DNA of 10,034 nucleotides from CAZISM01 sp964541895 (GCA_964541895.1 CAZISM010000165.1:1-10034), one strand, 5' to 3'; shown: positions 1 to 6,614, counted from the first letter of the stretch. Notes: a model not told the origin generated them from the sequence alone. A program made the numbers and translations.

Positions 1-1454
1 ACAACAACTATGAACTGAAAGACGACCCCAACGTGCGCAATTTCTGGGGACAAAGCCTCGACAGCATGTGGACGCGAACCTTTGCCTCCGATGGCGGTTT
101 GGGCGGCGCCATCTGGTGCATGATCGACGAAACCTTCATGCTGCCTGAAAACCTGGAAGGTTTTAACCAATGGTGGGGCATTCTCGACCCGAATGTCATT
201 CCGGCCGCCTACATGGGCCCCTGTGTCGGCTACGGCGAATGGGGTATCCTTGACACCTGGCGGCGCAAAAAACCAGAGTTCTGGAACACCAAAAAAGCCT
301 ACTCGCCGACCAAAATTTACCTCAACAAACTTGAGGTCTTTCAACCCGGCAAGGAAATCAAGGTGCCGGTGCACAACCGGTTTGATCATACCAACTTTTC
401 GGAATTGAACATACAATGGCGCTATGGCAACAATGCAGGGAAACTGAACAGGGTGGACTTGCCGCCCCATGCAACCGGCATTCTGCTCATTCCGGCCAAC
501 GACTGGAATTCAAAGGAAAAGCTCAACCTCCGCTTTTTCACACAGGATACGTTCCTGGTTGATGAATACAACCTTTCACTCGGCGAAGGAAAAATTGAAC
601 GGCCCCAGTGCGCGAAAGGAAATCTACACATCAGCGAAAAAGAAAACCGGCTGGCCATCTCGGGGAAAAAAGTGTCTTTGCAATTGAACAAAAAAACAGG
701 GGTGCTTGAAAACGTCAAAATCGGCGATGAGGTTATTATAAAATCCGGACCCTATATCAATTTTCGCCTTCCCGGCCGGCGAGTGCAGTATTCCACGGTA
801 CGTATGGAGGATTACGCTGTTAACTGGAAGCTGACCAACCTGGAATATGATTGTAAGGACGGCATTGCCATCATCAGGACCGCAGGAACATACGACAGCC
901 TTTCGGCAGGCTTTACCATTACAATCGACGACAACGGCGTGTTCTCTATTGATTATGCCATTCAGGACGCTCCTCTGGGCAAAAACATTCAGCAAGCCGG
1001 AATAAAATTTATCGTCGGCGACGCATTTAAGAAAATCGCCTGGGAGCGGGAATCATATTTCAACGCCTATCCCGAAAACCATCTGGGACGCCCGGCCGGC
1101 GAAGTAACCTTGAACATGAAACCCAAATTAAAATATCGCGAAAAGCCCGGACACGGTTGGGAATCAGACTCGAAAAACTTTTACTATTTCGGACTGGGCC
1201 CGGAGCTACCTTACACCAACCTGGCACGTTCGTTAAAAGAGAACATCTATACCTTTACATTAAAAACCGTCAAGTCGAGCATGGCCGTTTATTCGGATGG
1301 CAAACAGGCAGCGCGGTTTGACAACATAGAGGGTCAGAATACAGTGCTGGTCAATGATATATGGGATTACAACAGTTTGCTCTGGGGCAACTATGCCAAA
1401 AATATCAAAGTAGAGGGGAAAATTTCGGGTAACGTCATATTCAGGATTCAGTAA
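1..1454 (+). CDS. Glycoside hydrolase family 2 (beta-galactosidase-like), C-terminal part, 5' truncated by window
   Basis: The reading frame is open from base 3 and ends with TAA at 1452-1454; the start lies left of the window, and the GTG at 33 is an internal valine. The visible part is 483 residues. It opens with the end of the GH2 TIM barrel: GGAIWCMIDETF at about residues 34-45 matches the GGFVWDWVDQ-type segment that follows the catalytic nucleophile in LacZ-like enzymes. YGEWGILDTWRRKKPEFW then leads into the barrel exit. Next come an Ig-like domain (about 105-200) and a C-terminal beta-supersandwich resembling the beta-galactosidase small-chain domain (about 210-483), with a WERESYFNAYPEN loop like the LacZ GPxENYPD region. 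The nucleophile and acid/base glutamates are outside the window, so activity cannot be judged. Known members remove beta-linked galactose or related sugars from oligosaccharides. The substrate here is unknown. Base composition is more AT-rich than the gene that follows. No secretion-sorting domain is seen at the C terminus. Confidence 0.9.
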   Translation, partial: NNYELKDDPNVRNFWGQSLDSMWTRTFASDGGLGGAIWCMIDETFMLPENLEGFNQWWGILDPNVIPAAYMGPCVGYGEWGILDTWRRKKPEFWNTKKAYSPTKIYLNKLEVFQPGKEIKVPVHNRFDHTNFSELNIQWRYGNNAGKLNRVDLPPHATGILLIPANDWNSKEKLNLRFFTQDTFLVDEYNLSLGEGKIERPQCAKGNLHISEKENRLAISGKKVSLQLNKKTGVLENVKIGDEVIIKSGPYINFRLPGRRVQYSTVRMEDYAVNWKLTNLEYDCKDGIAIIRTAGTYDSLSAGFTITIDDNGVFSIDYAIQDAPLGKNIQQAGIKFIVGDAFKKIAWERESYFNAYPENHLGRPAGEVTLNMKPKLKYREKPGHGWESDSKNFYYFGLGPELPYTNLARSLKENIYTFTLKTVKSSMAVYSDGKQAARFDNIEGQNTVLVNDIWDYNSLLWGNYAKNIKVEGKISGNVIFRIQ

Positions 1455-1639
1455 CGCACACGCCGAATAAACCGCAACCAAATGCCGGACACATTTGGAG
1501 TGTGTCGCAAAAGAGCCTTAAAGCTCCGGATGGTCCGTGGCTGACTTGTCATGTGCAGCGCGGCACCATCCGGGGTCCATGATTTTGCTGCAGATTTGAG
1601 AGCGTCCCAGATTTCTTGACCACAAACAGGAGTACCAAC
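1455..1639. other. Intergenic region between GH2 gene and YCII gene, with dyads
   Basis: This 185-bp gap holds no coding signal I trust. It contains a short hairpin just after the GH2 stop (7-bp arms 1478-1484 and 1492-1498) with no T-run behind it, so it is not a classic terminator. A longer dyad lies in the leader of the next gene (1526-1573, listed separately). No convincing -35/-10 pair was found. Confidence 0.5.
1526..1573 (+). promoter_or_regulatory. Dyad in the leader of the YCII gene
   Basis: Nine bases at 1526-1534 (ccggatggt) are exactly complementary to 1565-1573 (accatccgg), enclosing 30 nt. Two more pairs (T-G, C-G) can be added outside the stem, and a 4-bp inner pairing (1540-1543 with 1556-1559) is possible. 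It lies 66 bp upstream of the YCII start. It could be a folded 5' leader or a protein-binding site, or it could be chance. It matches no riboswitch that I recognise. Confidence 0.3.
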
Positions 1640-1945
1640 ATGCACTATCTGCTATTTTACGAGGTCGGTCCTGACTATGCGGAGCGACGGCTAGAGTTCC
1701 GCGTCGAGCATCTGCAGCTGGCCTGGCAGGCGCACGATCGCGGTAAATTGATCCTTGGCGGCGCCCTGACAGATCCGCTCGACCAGGCCATCCTGCTTTT
1801 TCAAGGCGAGTCGCAAGACGTAGCAGAACGGTTCGCCCAGGCCGATCCCTACGTCCGCAATGGCCTGGTGAAACGATGGTATGTTCGGCCGTGGAACACC
1901 GTCGTCGGTGAAACCGCAGCCGCACCCCTGCGTCCGCCGGCCTGA
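1640..1945 (+). CDS. YCII-related domain protein
   Basis: The protein has 101 residues, the usual length of a stand-alone YCII domain. The ATG at 1640 is chosen over an upstream TTG because AGGAG (1628-1632) sits 7 nt before it. Family features are MHYLLFYEVGPDY at the start, H24 in RVEHL, GKLILGGAL (35-43), the ADPY motif (68-71) and a C-terminal WYVRPWNTVVG strand. YCII domains form a ferredoxin-like fold; a conserved histidine and aspartate have been proposed as an active site, matching H24 and D69 here, but the biochemical function of most members is unknown. The tail after G90 (ETAAAPLRPPA) is probably disordered. The gene is clearly GC-richer than the GH2 gene before it and stands alone between two carbohydrate genes. 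Its TGA is 4 nt from the stop of the convergent gene on the minus strand. The family call is secure; the role is not known. Confidence 0.9.
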   Translation: MHYLLFYEVGPDYAERRLEFRVEHLQLAWQAHDRGKLILGGALTDPLDQAILLFQGESQDVAERFAQADPYVRNGLVKRWYVRPWNTVVGETAAAPLRPPA

Positions 1946-1949
1946 GTGC

Positions 1950-3533
1950 TTAACGCAGGTGTGATTTCACGATGCGAACATTCTTGCCATTATTTTTATA
2001 AAGCCGTAAAACACCGCCGCTCATAAGCGGCTCCCAGGTCCAACCGTTCCCGGACGCTATTCCTTTCGCGGCCAGAACCTGATGGTCAATGTAAATGGCA
2101 GTCGGCTTGTCAACCAGACGCAAGACCTCCTGCGAGATCGCATCATAGGTCGAATAGCGAATCTCCTGCTCTCCATAGTGAATGGCAGTAACAACGGAAC
2201 TGGATCGCAATACATGATTGGCCGACGGCGTCAGCTCCGGAGCAGCCGCCATGGCCCGCAGATAGTGACGAACATAATCGCCATAGCCGTCGGTGAGCCA
2301 GATGTCATTGCGCACATAACGGTTTTTGCCATCCACATCGACCATGTAGGTCGCCCAGTTCAACGCACGGATGGCGTTTTCTTTGTAGCGCAGATCGCCG
2401 GTTTTTTCACCATAGAGCAATTCCGTGGCCGCCTGCCGGCTGGTATGACTGTTGCCCGGCACGCGATACGCCGTCTGCTCGTTGACCACGACCACGCCCC
2501 ATTTTGCCCATGTATGATTTCCCAGGGTCTTGTATACCCAATCGAAAATGGATTGCACATCGCTCTGCCAGGTGGGCGAAATGTCCGGATGTTCCAGCAG
2601 ATATTTGGCAAACGTAACGGCATTGATTTGCGTATCAGACCAGGCGCCAATGTCCTCGAAAAAGGGTCCCCATTTGTTGGTTTTGAGCGGATATTGGAGC
2701 ATCCACTTTAAGGTGAGGTCATGGGCCTTCTGGTAGCCGTCGGTCCGCCCCTGCTTCATTCGTATCAATTCCGAAAACAGCTGTAATGTGCCCACCCAGT
2801 TGGAAGTGTAGCCGGCCAGCTTTTTTTCAACCTTTTTGGGATCGTACTGTTCTGCCACTTGTCCAGTCAGGGCGTGCACGCGAAAAGGCCACGGTGAACG
2901 TTCGCCATCGCCGGCTTCCACTTTGGCGGCCAGCACGTTGGCAATTTTTATAGCAGCGTTCACATAGCGGCGGTTGCCGGTCATTTTGTACAGCGTAACC
3001 AGCTCATAGCCGAAACTGCCGGCTTTGTCCGGCTGCACATACCCTTTACCGCTGACCATGTCGCCGTCATAGCGATGACCATGAATGGTGGTGTTATAGG
3101 GATAGGGCATATCCGGCCACTGGCAATTGGACGGCGAGAGCGAATGATCCAGATAGTAATCGGCCATAAAAATCATGTTCTGTTTGACCGACTCATCACC
3201 CAGATAGGCATAGAGCAGCGTCCAGGAGGAAAGCGCCATATTGATCTGGTCACCGCCCAATCCGCGCGGATCGTGCTCCGGCTTCCACACCTGATGGTTC
3301 ATATAGTACGGCGCGCCGTTGGAATCGATTTCCATGTTTTTCCAGAAATTCCACACCAGGCGAACCGTCTGGTCATAGGCGACTCCAGGCTGGTCGCTGT
3401 ACCAGGCCAGCATATGGCCCTGCTGATCATAATGGATATGATGATACATGAGCGTATCGCTCGAGATGTTTTGTGCCGAAACGAAAGATGCTATCCCGAA
3501 TACGATCAACGATAGTACGTTGTTTTTCAACAT
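1950..3533 (-). CDS. Exported protein with alpha/alpha-barrel-like helical body and C-terminal beta domain, probable carbohydrate-active enzyme
   Basis: The protein has 527 residues. The ATG at 3533 has GAGGAG (3540-3545 on the complement) 6 nt upstream. Residues 1-20 form a Sec signal peptide (KNN, hydrophobic core, FVSA then Q21); there is no lipobox cysteine. The body is helical and rich in aromatic residues, with repeated helix-pair segments typical of (alpha/alpha)6 six-hairpin enzymes: GGDQINMALSSWTLLYAYLGD (93-113), then MADYYLDHS, then GYVQPDKAGSFGYELVTLYKMTGNRRYVNAA (164-194). Acidic and aromatic clusters such as WPDMPYPYNTTIHGHRYDGD (139-158) could line a sugar-binding cleft. The last ~100 residues look like a beta-sandwich ending in GGVLRLYKNNGKNVRI. 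I cannot assign a GH or PL family from the sequence alone and no catalytic residue is certain. Its neighbours, a GH2 enzyme and a beta-helix protein, support polysaccharide breakdown in the periplasm or outside the cell. Gene reality is certain; the fold and function call is moderate. Confidence 0.75.
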   Translation of the reverse strand: MLKNNVLSLIVFGIASFVSAQNISSDTLMYHHIHYDQQGHMLAWYSDQPGVAYDQTVRLVWNFWKNMEIDSNGAPYYMNHQVWKPEHDPRGLGGDQINMALSSWTLLYAYLGDESVKQNMIFMADYYLDHSLSPSNCQWPDMPYPYNTTIHGHRYDGDMVSGKGYVQPDKAGSFGYELVTLYKMTGNRRYVNAAIKIANVLAAKVEAGDGERSPWPFRVHALTGQVAEQYDPKKVEKKLAGYTSNWVGTLQLFSELIRMKQGRTDGYQKAHDLTLKWMLQYPLKTNKWGPFFEDIGAWSDTQINAVTFAKYLLEHPDISPTWQSDVQSIFDWVYKTLGNHTWAKWGVVVVNEQTAYRVPGNSHTSRQAATELLYGEKTGDLRYKENAIRALNWATYMVDVDGKNRYVRNDIWLTDGYGDYVRHYLRAMAAAPELTPSANHVLRSSSVVTAIHYGEQEIRYSTYDAISQEVLRLVDKPTAIYIDHQVLAAKGIASGNGWTWEPLMSGGVLRLYKNNGKNVRIVKSHLR

Positions 3534-3577
3534 GGCCTACTCCTCTTGCCAGATGAAGCTGCAGTTTTTAACACGGT

Positions 3578-3596
3578 CAAGCCTGAACCAGGCTTG
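3578..3596 (-). promoter_or_regulatory. Short perfect inverted repeat upstream of the helical-barrel gene
   Basis: The arms caagcctg (3578-3585) and caggcttg (3589-3596) are exact complements around a 3-nt centre. The element sits 45-63 bp upstream of the ATG at 3533. Extended by two bases on the right, it contains the 11-nt word CCAGGCTTGCT (3588-3598), which recurs in opposite orientation in front of the beta-helix gene (5077-5087). This suits a protein-binding operator better than a terminator, as no U-tract follows. Confidence 0.4.
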
Positions 3597-3616
3597 CTTA
3601 ACCGCGCGTAATTGCA

Positions 3617-3658
3617 AATGAACGCCAATACAATCATTCGCGTGTATTGGCGTCCATT
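3617..3658 (-). repeat. Long inverted repeat, 16-bp arms and 10-nt loop
   Basis: Arms 3617-3632 and 3643-3658 pair over 16 positions. On the plus strand one pair is an A-C mismatch (3621/3654); on the minus strand the same position reads as a G-U pair, so the stem is complete only in RNA made from the minus strand, the strand of both flanking genes. No U-tract follows. It may be an mRNA-stabilising or processing hairpin between the beta-helix and helical-barrel genes, an operator, or a small palindromic repeat element. Confidence 0.5.
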
Positions 3659-3741
3659 AGCGGTTTAAATTCTTTTACCAAATAGCGGACGTCGCAGGAA
3701 CAGTTGCATATCCAGGGCGGCCCATTCCCACATTTGCTCCC

Positions 3742-5043
3742 CTACTTTATATCCTTTTCGTAAAGGATATCACCCAAGCCATGGCCGCTGATTTTATTAT
3801 TCTTCATCTCTATGGGCAATGCCGCTTTGCCGATAAAAATGCCCGCCTGCTGTCCGCCCTGGTCCGTACAGCGGATTACATTATTTTCCAGTTTGACATC
3901 TGCCGCGGCGCTTAAGAATGCAAAGCCGTATCCCTTTTGTCCAGCGCCGTTGTTTTCCACCAGGTTGTTGCGAAACACAGAGCGGTGCGGCGCATTGGCC
4001 GGTGACTCGCGTCGGAGGTTGATGCCATCGCGCCCATTATTAAAGATATGGTTGTTTTCGAACAACAGATCCGTATCCTTGTGGCCGGTGCAGATGCCGT
4101 GGCCAGCGTTATGGTGCAGTTGATTGTCCGCGATCACCCCCTCTTGCACGCGCCAGCAGACGTAAATACCGTCCGCCCCGTTATCATGGCTGTTGTTGCC
4201 CGTGATGACCGTGTGCGGCGATCCGGTTCCGGGATGCAGACCGGTGTTGGTGCAGCCGTACACCTCGCAGTTTTGCACGGTGACGCTGTCGGTGATTTGC
4301 CAGCTGATGCCGTCGCCGTTCCACTCTTTGACCGTCACATTCTCCACCACAGCTTTCCGTGTGGTGTGCATATATACAGCACCTCCCACGCAGCCATTCA
4401 CGGCAGCATTTTTGCTTTTGTTGCCATCCACCACCAGGTTGCTGATGCAAACATTCTTGGCCGCGACAGCCGCGATGATGGAACAGGCGTTTTCGATGAC
4501 ACCGCCTTTATCGGATCGGTAATCGCGCACCAGCGGATCCTGAATGTACAAGACGTTGCCGTTGATGGCTGTTATCACCGAGGTGGTCACGCCCCAGCAA
4601 TCACGAGCCTGCGGCGTATCATAGATCTGCACACCCATACCCACCGACCATTTCTCAGGATCTGCGACGGTCACTTTCAACTCGTAATAATCCGCATCAA
4701 CCGTAAAGGGCGACGACACCCCGTCGCACTTTTTGAGAATGGTCTCCGGACCAGAGCCTACCAGAGCCATATGGTCGTACAGCCGAACCGGTGCCGTGAC
4801 CATAAACGTTCCTGCCGTTAATCGAATCGTGCCGCCGTTATGAATGCGCAGGGCATCGATGGCGGTCTGAATGGCCGACGATGTAAAGCCGCGCACATCG
4901 GCCTTGTCATCGCCGACCGTTATGGTGCGCGCTGTTCTTTGCGGCTGCAGCAACGCCACGCCGGGCTTGTCGACCTGCTCAGCCGGCCAGACGATGGTCC
5001 ACAGCAGCAACATGGCCAGGGCACTCAATTTGCTTATTCTCAT
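3742..5043 (-). CDS. Exported right-handed parallel beta-helix protein (pectate lyase superfamily-like)
   Basis: The protein has 433 residues. The ATG at 5043 is preferred over the GTG two codons upstream because AAGGAG (5052-5057 on the complement) lies 8 nt from the ATG but only 2 nt from the GTG. Residues 1-21 are a signal peptide (MRISK, then LALAMLLLWTIVWPA). Residues 50-105 look like the N-terminal cap of pectate-lyase-3-type beta-helices (SSAIQTAIDALRIHNGGTIRLTAGTF, then LVGSGPETILKK). An insert of about 60 residues follows (121-178; VGMGVQIYD and VLYIQDPLVRDY). From about 186 to 420 there is a series of PbH1-type coils with N/D-G turns: NGDGISW, NTGLHPGTG, GADGIYVCW, AGHGICTG, GRDGINLR, NNLVENNGAG, ENNVI. 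Such proteins include polysaccharide lyases, hydrolases and C5-epimerases; the catalytic class cannot be read from the sequence. It probably works with the neighbouring exported protein on the same glycan. No anchor or sorting domain is seen. Confidence 0.88.
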   Translation of the reverse strand: MRISKLSALAMLLLWTIVWPAEQVDKPGVALLQPQRTARTITVGDDKADVRGFTSSAIQTAIDALRIHNGGTIRLTAGTFMVTAPVRLYDHMALVGSGPETILKKCDGVSSPFTVDADYYELKVTVADPEKWSVGMGVQIYDTPQARDCWGVTTSVITAINGNVLYIQDPLVRDYRSDKGGVIENACSIIAAVAAKNVCISNLVVDGNKSKNAAVNGCVGGAVYMHTTRKAVVENVTVKEWNGDGISWQITDSVTVQNCEVYGCTNTGLHPGTGSPHTVITGNNSHDNGADGIYVCWRVQEGVIADNQLHHNAGHGICTGHKDTDLLFENNHIFNNGRDGINLRRESPANAPHRSVFRNNLVENNGAGQKGYGFAFLSAAADVKLENNVIRCTDQGGQQAGIFIGKAALPIEMKNNKISGHGLGDILYEKDIK

Positions 5044-5051
5044 ATGCACAA

Positions 5052-5057
5052 CTCCTT
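5052..5057 (-). promoter_or_regulatory. Ribosome binding site deciding the beta-helix gene start
   Basis: AAGGAG on the minus strand, 8 nt before the ATG at 5043. The alternative GTG at 5049 would have only 2 nt of spacing, so the ATG is chosen. Confidence 0.7.
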
Positions 5058-5067
5058 CTAGTGTTCA

Positions 5068-5090
5068 TTCCCGGGCAGCAAGCCTGGGAA
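5068..5090 (-). promoter_or_regulatory. Hairpin/dyad upstream of the beta-helix gene, containing the shared 11-nt word
   Basis: The arms ttcccgggc (5068-5076) and gcctgggaa (5082-5090) pair over 9 positions with one imperfect pair (G-T on the plus strand, A-C on the minus strand) around a 5-nt loop. The loop and right arm contain AGCAAGCCTGG (5077-5087), the exact complement of 3588-3598 in the next leader. The element starts 11 bp upstream of the Shine-Dalgarno site. The mismatch pattern does not favour a minus-strand RNA hairpin, so a DNA-binding site is the likelier reading. Confidence 0.35.
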
Positions 5091-5235
5091 CGAAAAGACA
5101 GTTTTTCTGTGATGAAGAATTCAGGCCGCTCTAGACTTGAATGCAGAAAAATGCGCCTGCAGCCGGAGCTTTTTCGCATGGAAGAGATCAGAGCGGCTCG
5201 AACCGCATGGCGCGGCGAAAAAAATGCGTTCTGCT

Positions 5236-5691
5236 CTATGCCCCTGCACGCCTTTTCAGCGCAGCCAGCATTTTAGCCGGTTCAACCACGCTAATTAAAA
5301 CGCTGTACCCTGCACGAGTCGGAAGATAAAGCACGTTGTGCATATCGGTCACAAAAGCCAGAGCCTTTTCCCCGTTTCGGAGCTTGAACCATCCGGCGGC
5401 ATAATTCGGCAGACCGATGCCATTCGTTCGCCGTTTAAGAGAAATACTGTTCTCCACAGCCAGGTCGACTATTTTTGCCGAGTCCAGTTTGAATGAAGTA
5501 AAAGGAATGGTTTTCCCATACAGCGCTACATCGATTTTCAACACCCGGGACGTCAATTCCACCTGGCCGCGGCCGATCGATGCGGCGGTCCAGACCAGAA
5601 AGACGAAAACGGCGAAAACAAGCAGTACAAACGGAGCCAGCAGCAATGTGGGCAGTTTTCCGGCAGGAGCCAATTGATACAATTCAGCCAT
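5236..5691 (-). CDS. Membrane-anchored bacterial PH-domain protein
   Basis: The protein has 151 residues from the ATG at 5691, which has AAGGA (5700-5704 on the complement) 8 nt upstream. An in-frame ATG at 5727 would add 12 residues but has only a weak ribosome site. Residues 14-36 form one strongly hydrophobic membrane segment (LPTLLLAPFVLLVFAVFVFLVW). The remainder matches a bacterial PH-type domain: SRVLKIDVALYGKTIP (48-63), the hallmark KRRTNGIGLPNYAAGWFKL (86-104), ALAFVTD (110-116) and VLYLPTRAGYSVLIS (120-134). From the hydrophobic pattern, the domain would lie on one side of the inner membrane just after the helix; which side cannot be told. The function of these domains is largely unknown; ligand or partner binding is assumed. 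The gene is on the same strand as the nitrilase-family gene upstream, 109 bp away, and both may be on one transcript. I am confident in the domain and unsure of the role. Confidence 0.82.
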   Translation of the reverse strand: MAELYQLAPAGKLPTLLLAPFVLLVFAVFVFLVWTAASIGRGQVELTSRVLKIDVALYGKTIPFTSFKLDSAKIVDLAVENSISLKRRTNGIGLPNYAAGWFKLRNGEKALAFVTDMHNVLYLPTRAGYSVLISVVEPAKMLAALKRRAGA

Positions 5692-5699
5692 TTCAGTGA

Positions 5700-5704
5700 T
5701 CCTT
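5700..5704 (-). promoter_or_regulatory. Ribosome binding site deciding the PH-domain gene start
   Basis: AAGGA on the minus strand, 8 nt before the ATG at 5691. It lies inside the extra 12 codons that an upstream start at 5727 would give, which favours the shorter protein. Confidence 0.55.
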
Positions 5705-5800
5705 TTTCTGATAGTTTTAACGTTCATCTAACCCGATCAATTCATAAGCCGCTGTATGCAGCCTTACGTTATGCCGCTCTCCCGGCAAAGGTAAAATTTT

Positions 5801-6598
5801 CTACATGGGCGAGGTCCGGCACCGTGATGCCAGAAAACCTGTGGCGGCGCTCAGTTCCAAATCAACCACGAGCAGGCCGTCCTGCCCATATGGCTGAAAG
5901 CAAAGCAAGGTCCCATCCGGGCAGGTGATGGCCGATGTTGTCCCGGAGCCTTCGCTCGCATAGTTTACGGATGCAACGTAACATGTGTTCTCTGCCGCAC
6001 GGCACAAAATGGCCTTTTCGTGAAATGTGTTAGCTGGATCAGCAAAGGTGACTGGCCGATAGCTCCCAGGTTCAGCGATACTCGCGTGTGGATGAAACAC
6101 GATCTGTGCACCTCGACGAACAGCCCATCGTACCGTCTCGGGATATCGCCACCCTTCATGGCAAATTACCACACCAAACGTCAACGGCCCAGCCGTAAAG
6201 AGGTGACGTTCATTCCCACGCGCTGGATAGATGGCTTCCTCCGACGGGTCGATCTGCACCTTGTCTTGCCAGCCGGCCATGGTGCCATCCGGATTGATCA
6301 CACACACGGAGATCTGCAAGCCACGGTCGGTCACACGTTCTGTCCCAAGTATCACGGTTATGGAAACAGCCCTCGCGGCAGCCGCTACTTCATTCCAGGC
6401 CTGCTCGAGGAACGCGGGATCGGGCGCTGGCAGCGCAATGCCCGGCCAGCGATATCCGGGAACAAAGCATTCAGGGAAGCAGAGCACCTCCGCACCCCGT
6501 CGGCCCGCCTCAGCCACTGCGGCGGTTGCCAGAAGAATAGACTCCTCCGGCGTCGCTGGTACACGAATATTTGCGAGGGCAATCCGGACGGTGCTCAT
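5801..6598 (-). CDS. Carbon-nitrogen hydrolase (nitrilase superfamily)
   Basis: The protein has 265 residues, the usual size of a single-domain nitrilase-superfamily amidase. The catalytic triad is visible: Glu43 in CFPECFVPGY, Lys113 in WQDKVQIDPSEE, and nucleophile Cys146 in GVVICHEGWRYPE. The N-terminal strand VRIALANIRV and NPDGTMAGWQDK also fit the fold (alpha-beta-beta-alpha sandwich, normally a cytoplasmic oligomer). Members hydrolyse or condense non-peptide C-N bonds, such as amides, nitriles or carbamoyl groups. The CHEGWRYPE loop fits amidase or carbamoylase branches better than true nitrilases, but the substrate cannot be named. The ATG at 6598 has AGGA (6607-6610 on the complement) 8 nt upstream. 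A small palindrome covers that site and the start codon. No metabolic neighbour suggests a pathway. Confidence 0.92.
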   Translation of the reverse strand: MSTVRIALANIRVPATPEESILLATAAVAEAGRRGAEVLCFPECFVPGYRWPGIALPAPDPAFLEQAWNEVAAAARAVSITVILGTERVTDRGLQISVCVINPDGTMAGWQDKVQIDPSEEAIYPARGNERHLFTAGPLTFGVVICHEGWRYPETVRWAVRRGAQIVFHPHASIAEPGSYRPVTFADPANTFHEKAILCRAAENTCYVASVNYASEGSGTTSAITCPDGTLLCFQPYGQDGLLVVDLELSAATGFLASRCRTSPM

Positions 6599-6614
6599 GC
6601 AGGCAGTCCTGCAT
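6597..6614 (-). promoter_or_regulatory. Palindrome covering the start and ribosome site of the nitrilase-family gene
   Basis: The 7-base arms atgcagg (6597-6603) and cctgcat (6608-6614) are exact complements around the 4-nt loop cagt. Two bases of the start codon and most of the AGGA site fall in the stem. In mRNA this could mask initiation, or the palindrome could bind a protein. It is short enough to be chance. Confidence 0.3.

Larger units (their letters stand above)
3534..3741. other. Intergenic region between beta-helix and helical-barrel genes, with two hairpins
   Basis: This 208-bp gap lies between two genes on the minus strand. It is long for an operon spacer and contains two strong dyads (3578-3596 and 3617-3658, listed separately). 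Neither dyad is followed by a T-run on the minus strand. The gap may therefore hold a promoter or operator for the 1950-3533 gene, although no -35/-10 pair is obvious. Confidence 0.5.
5044..5235. other. Intergenic region upstream of the beta-helix gene
   Basis: This 192-bp gap holds the leader of the beta-helix gene and the end of the PH-domain unit. It contains a hairpin at 5068-5090, a smaller dyad at 5193-5206 (gcgg / ccgc around ctcgaa), and a run of seven A (5218-5224), which reads as T7 on the minus strand just past the PH-domain gene's stop. Only weak pairing precedes that T-run, so I do not call a terminator. No clear promoter hexamers were found. Confidence 0.4.

Noticed and set aside
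33..35. GTG as a start for the GH2 gene
   Set aside because: The frame continues to the left edge with family-like sequence (NNYELKDDPN), and the barrel would be beheaded; the GTG is an internal valine.
1518..1925. A 135-codon minus-strand frame over the YCII gene
   Set aside because: Arginine-rich shadow translation of a GC-rich gene; the plus-strand YCII protein is clearly real.
2082..2711. A 209-codon open frame on the plus strand opposite the helical-barrel gene
   Set aside because: It mirrors the codon periodicity of the real minus-strand gene, has no recognisable domain and no ribosome site; the opposite strand has a signal peptide and full-length protein features.
3749..3770. A 9-bp stem with 4-nt loop at the end of the beta-helix gene, considered as a terminator
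   Set aside because: It lies within the last codons and is followed by AAAGTAGGGGAG on the minus strand, with no T-run.
4048..4821. A 257-codon open frame on the plus strand opposite the beta-helix gene
   Set aside because: It is valine/histidine/isoleucine-rich low-complexity translation caused by the repeats of the real gene on the other strand; no start signal.
5218..5224. Run of seven A, T7 on the minus strand after the PH-domain gene, considered as a terminator tail
   Set aside because: Only weak, bulged pairing precedes it, so a rho-independent terminator is not supported.
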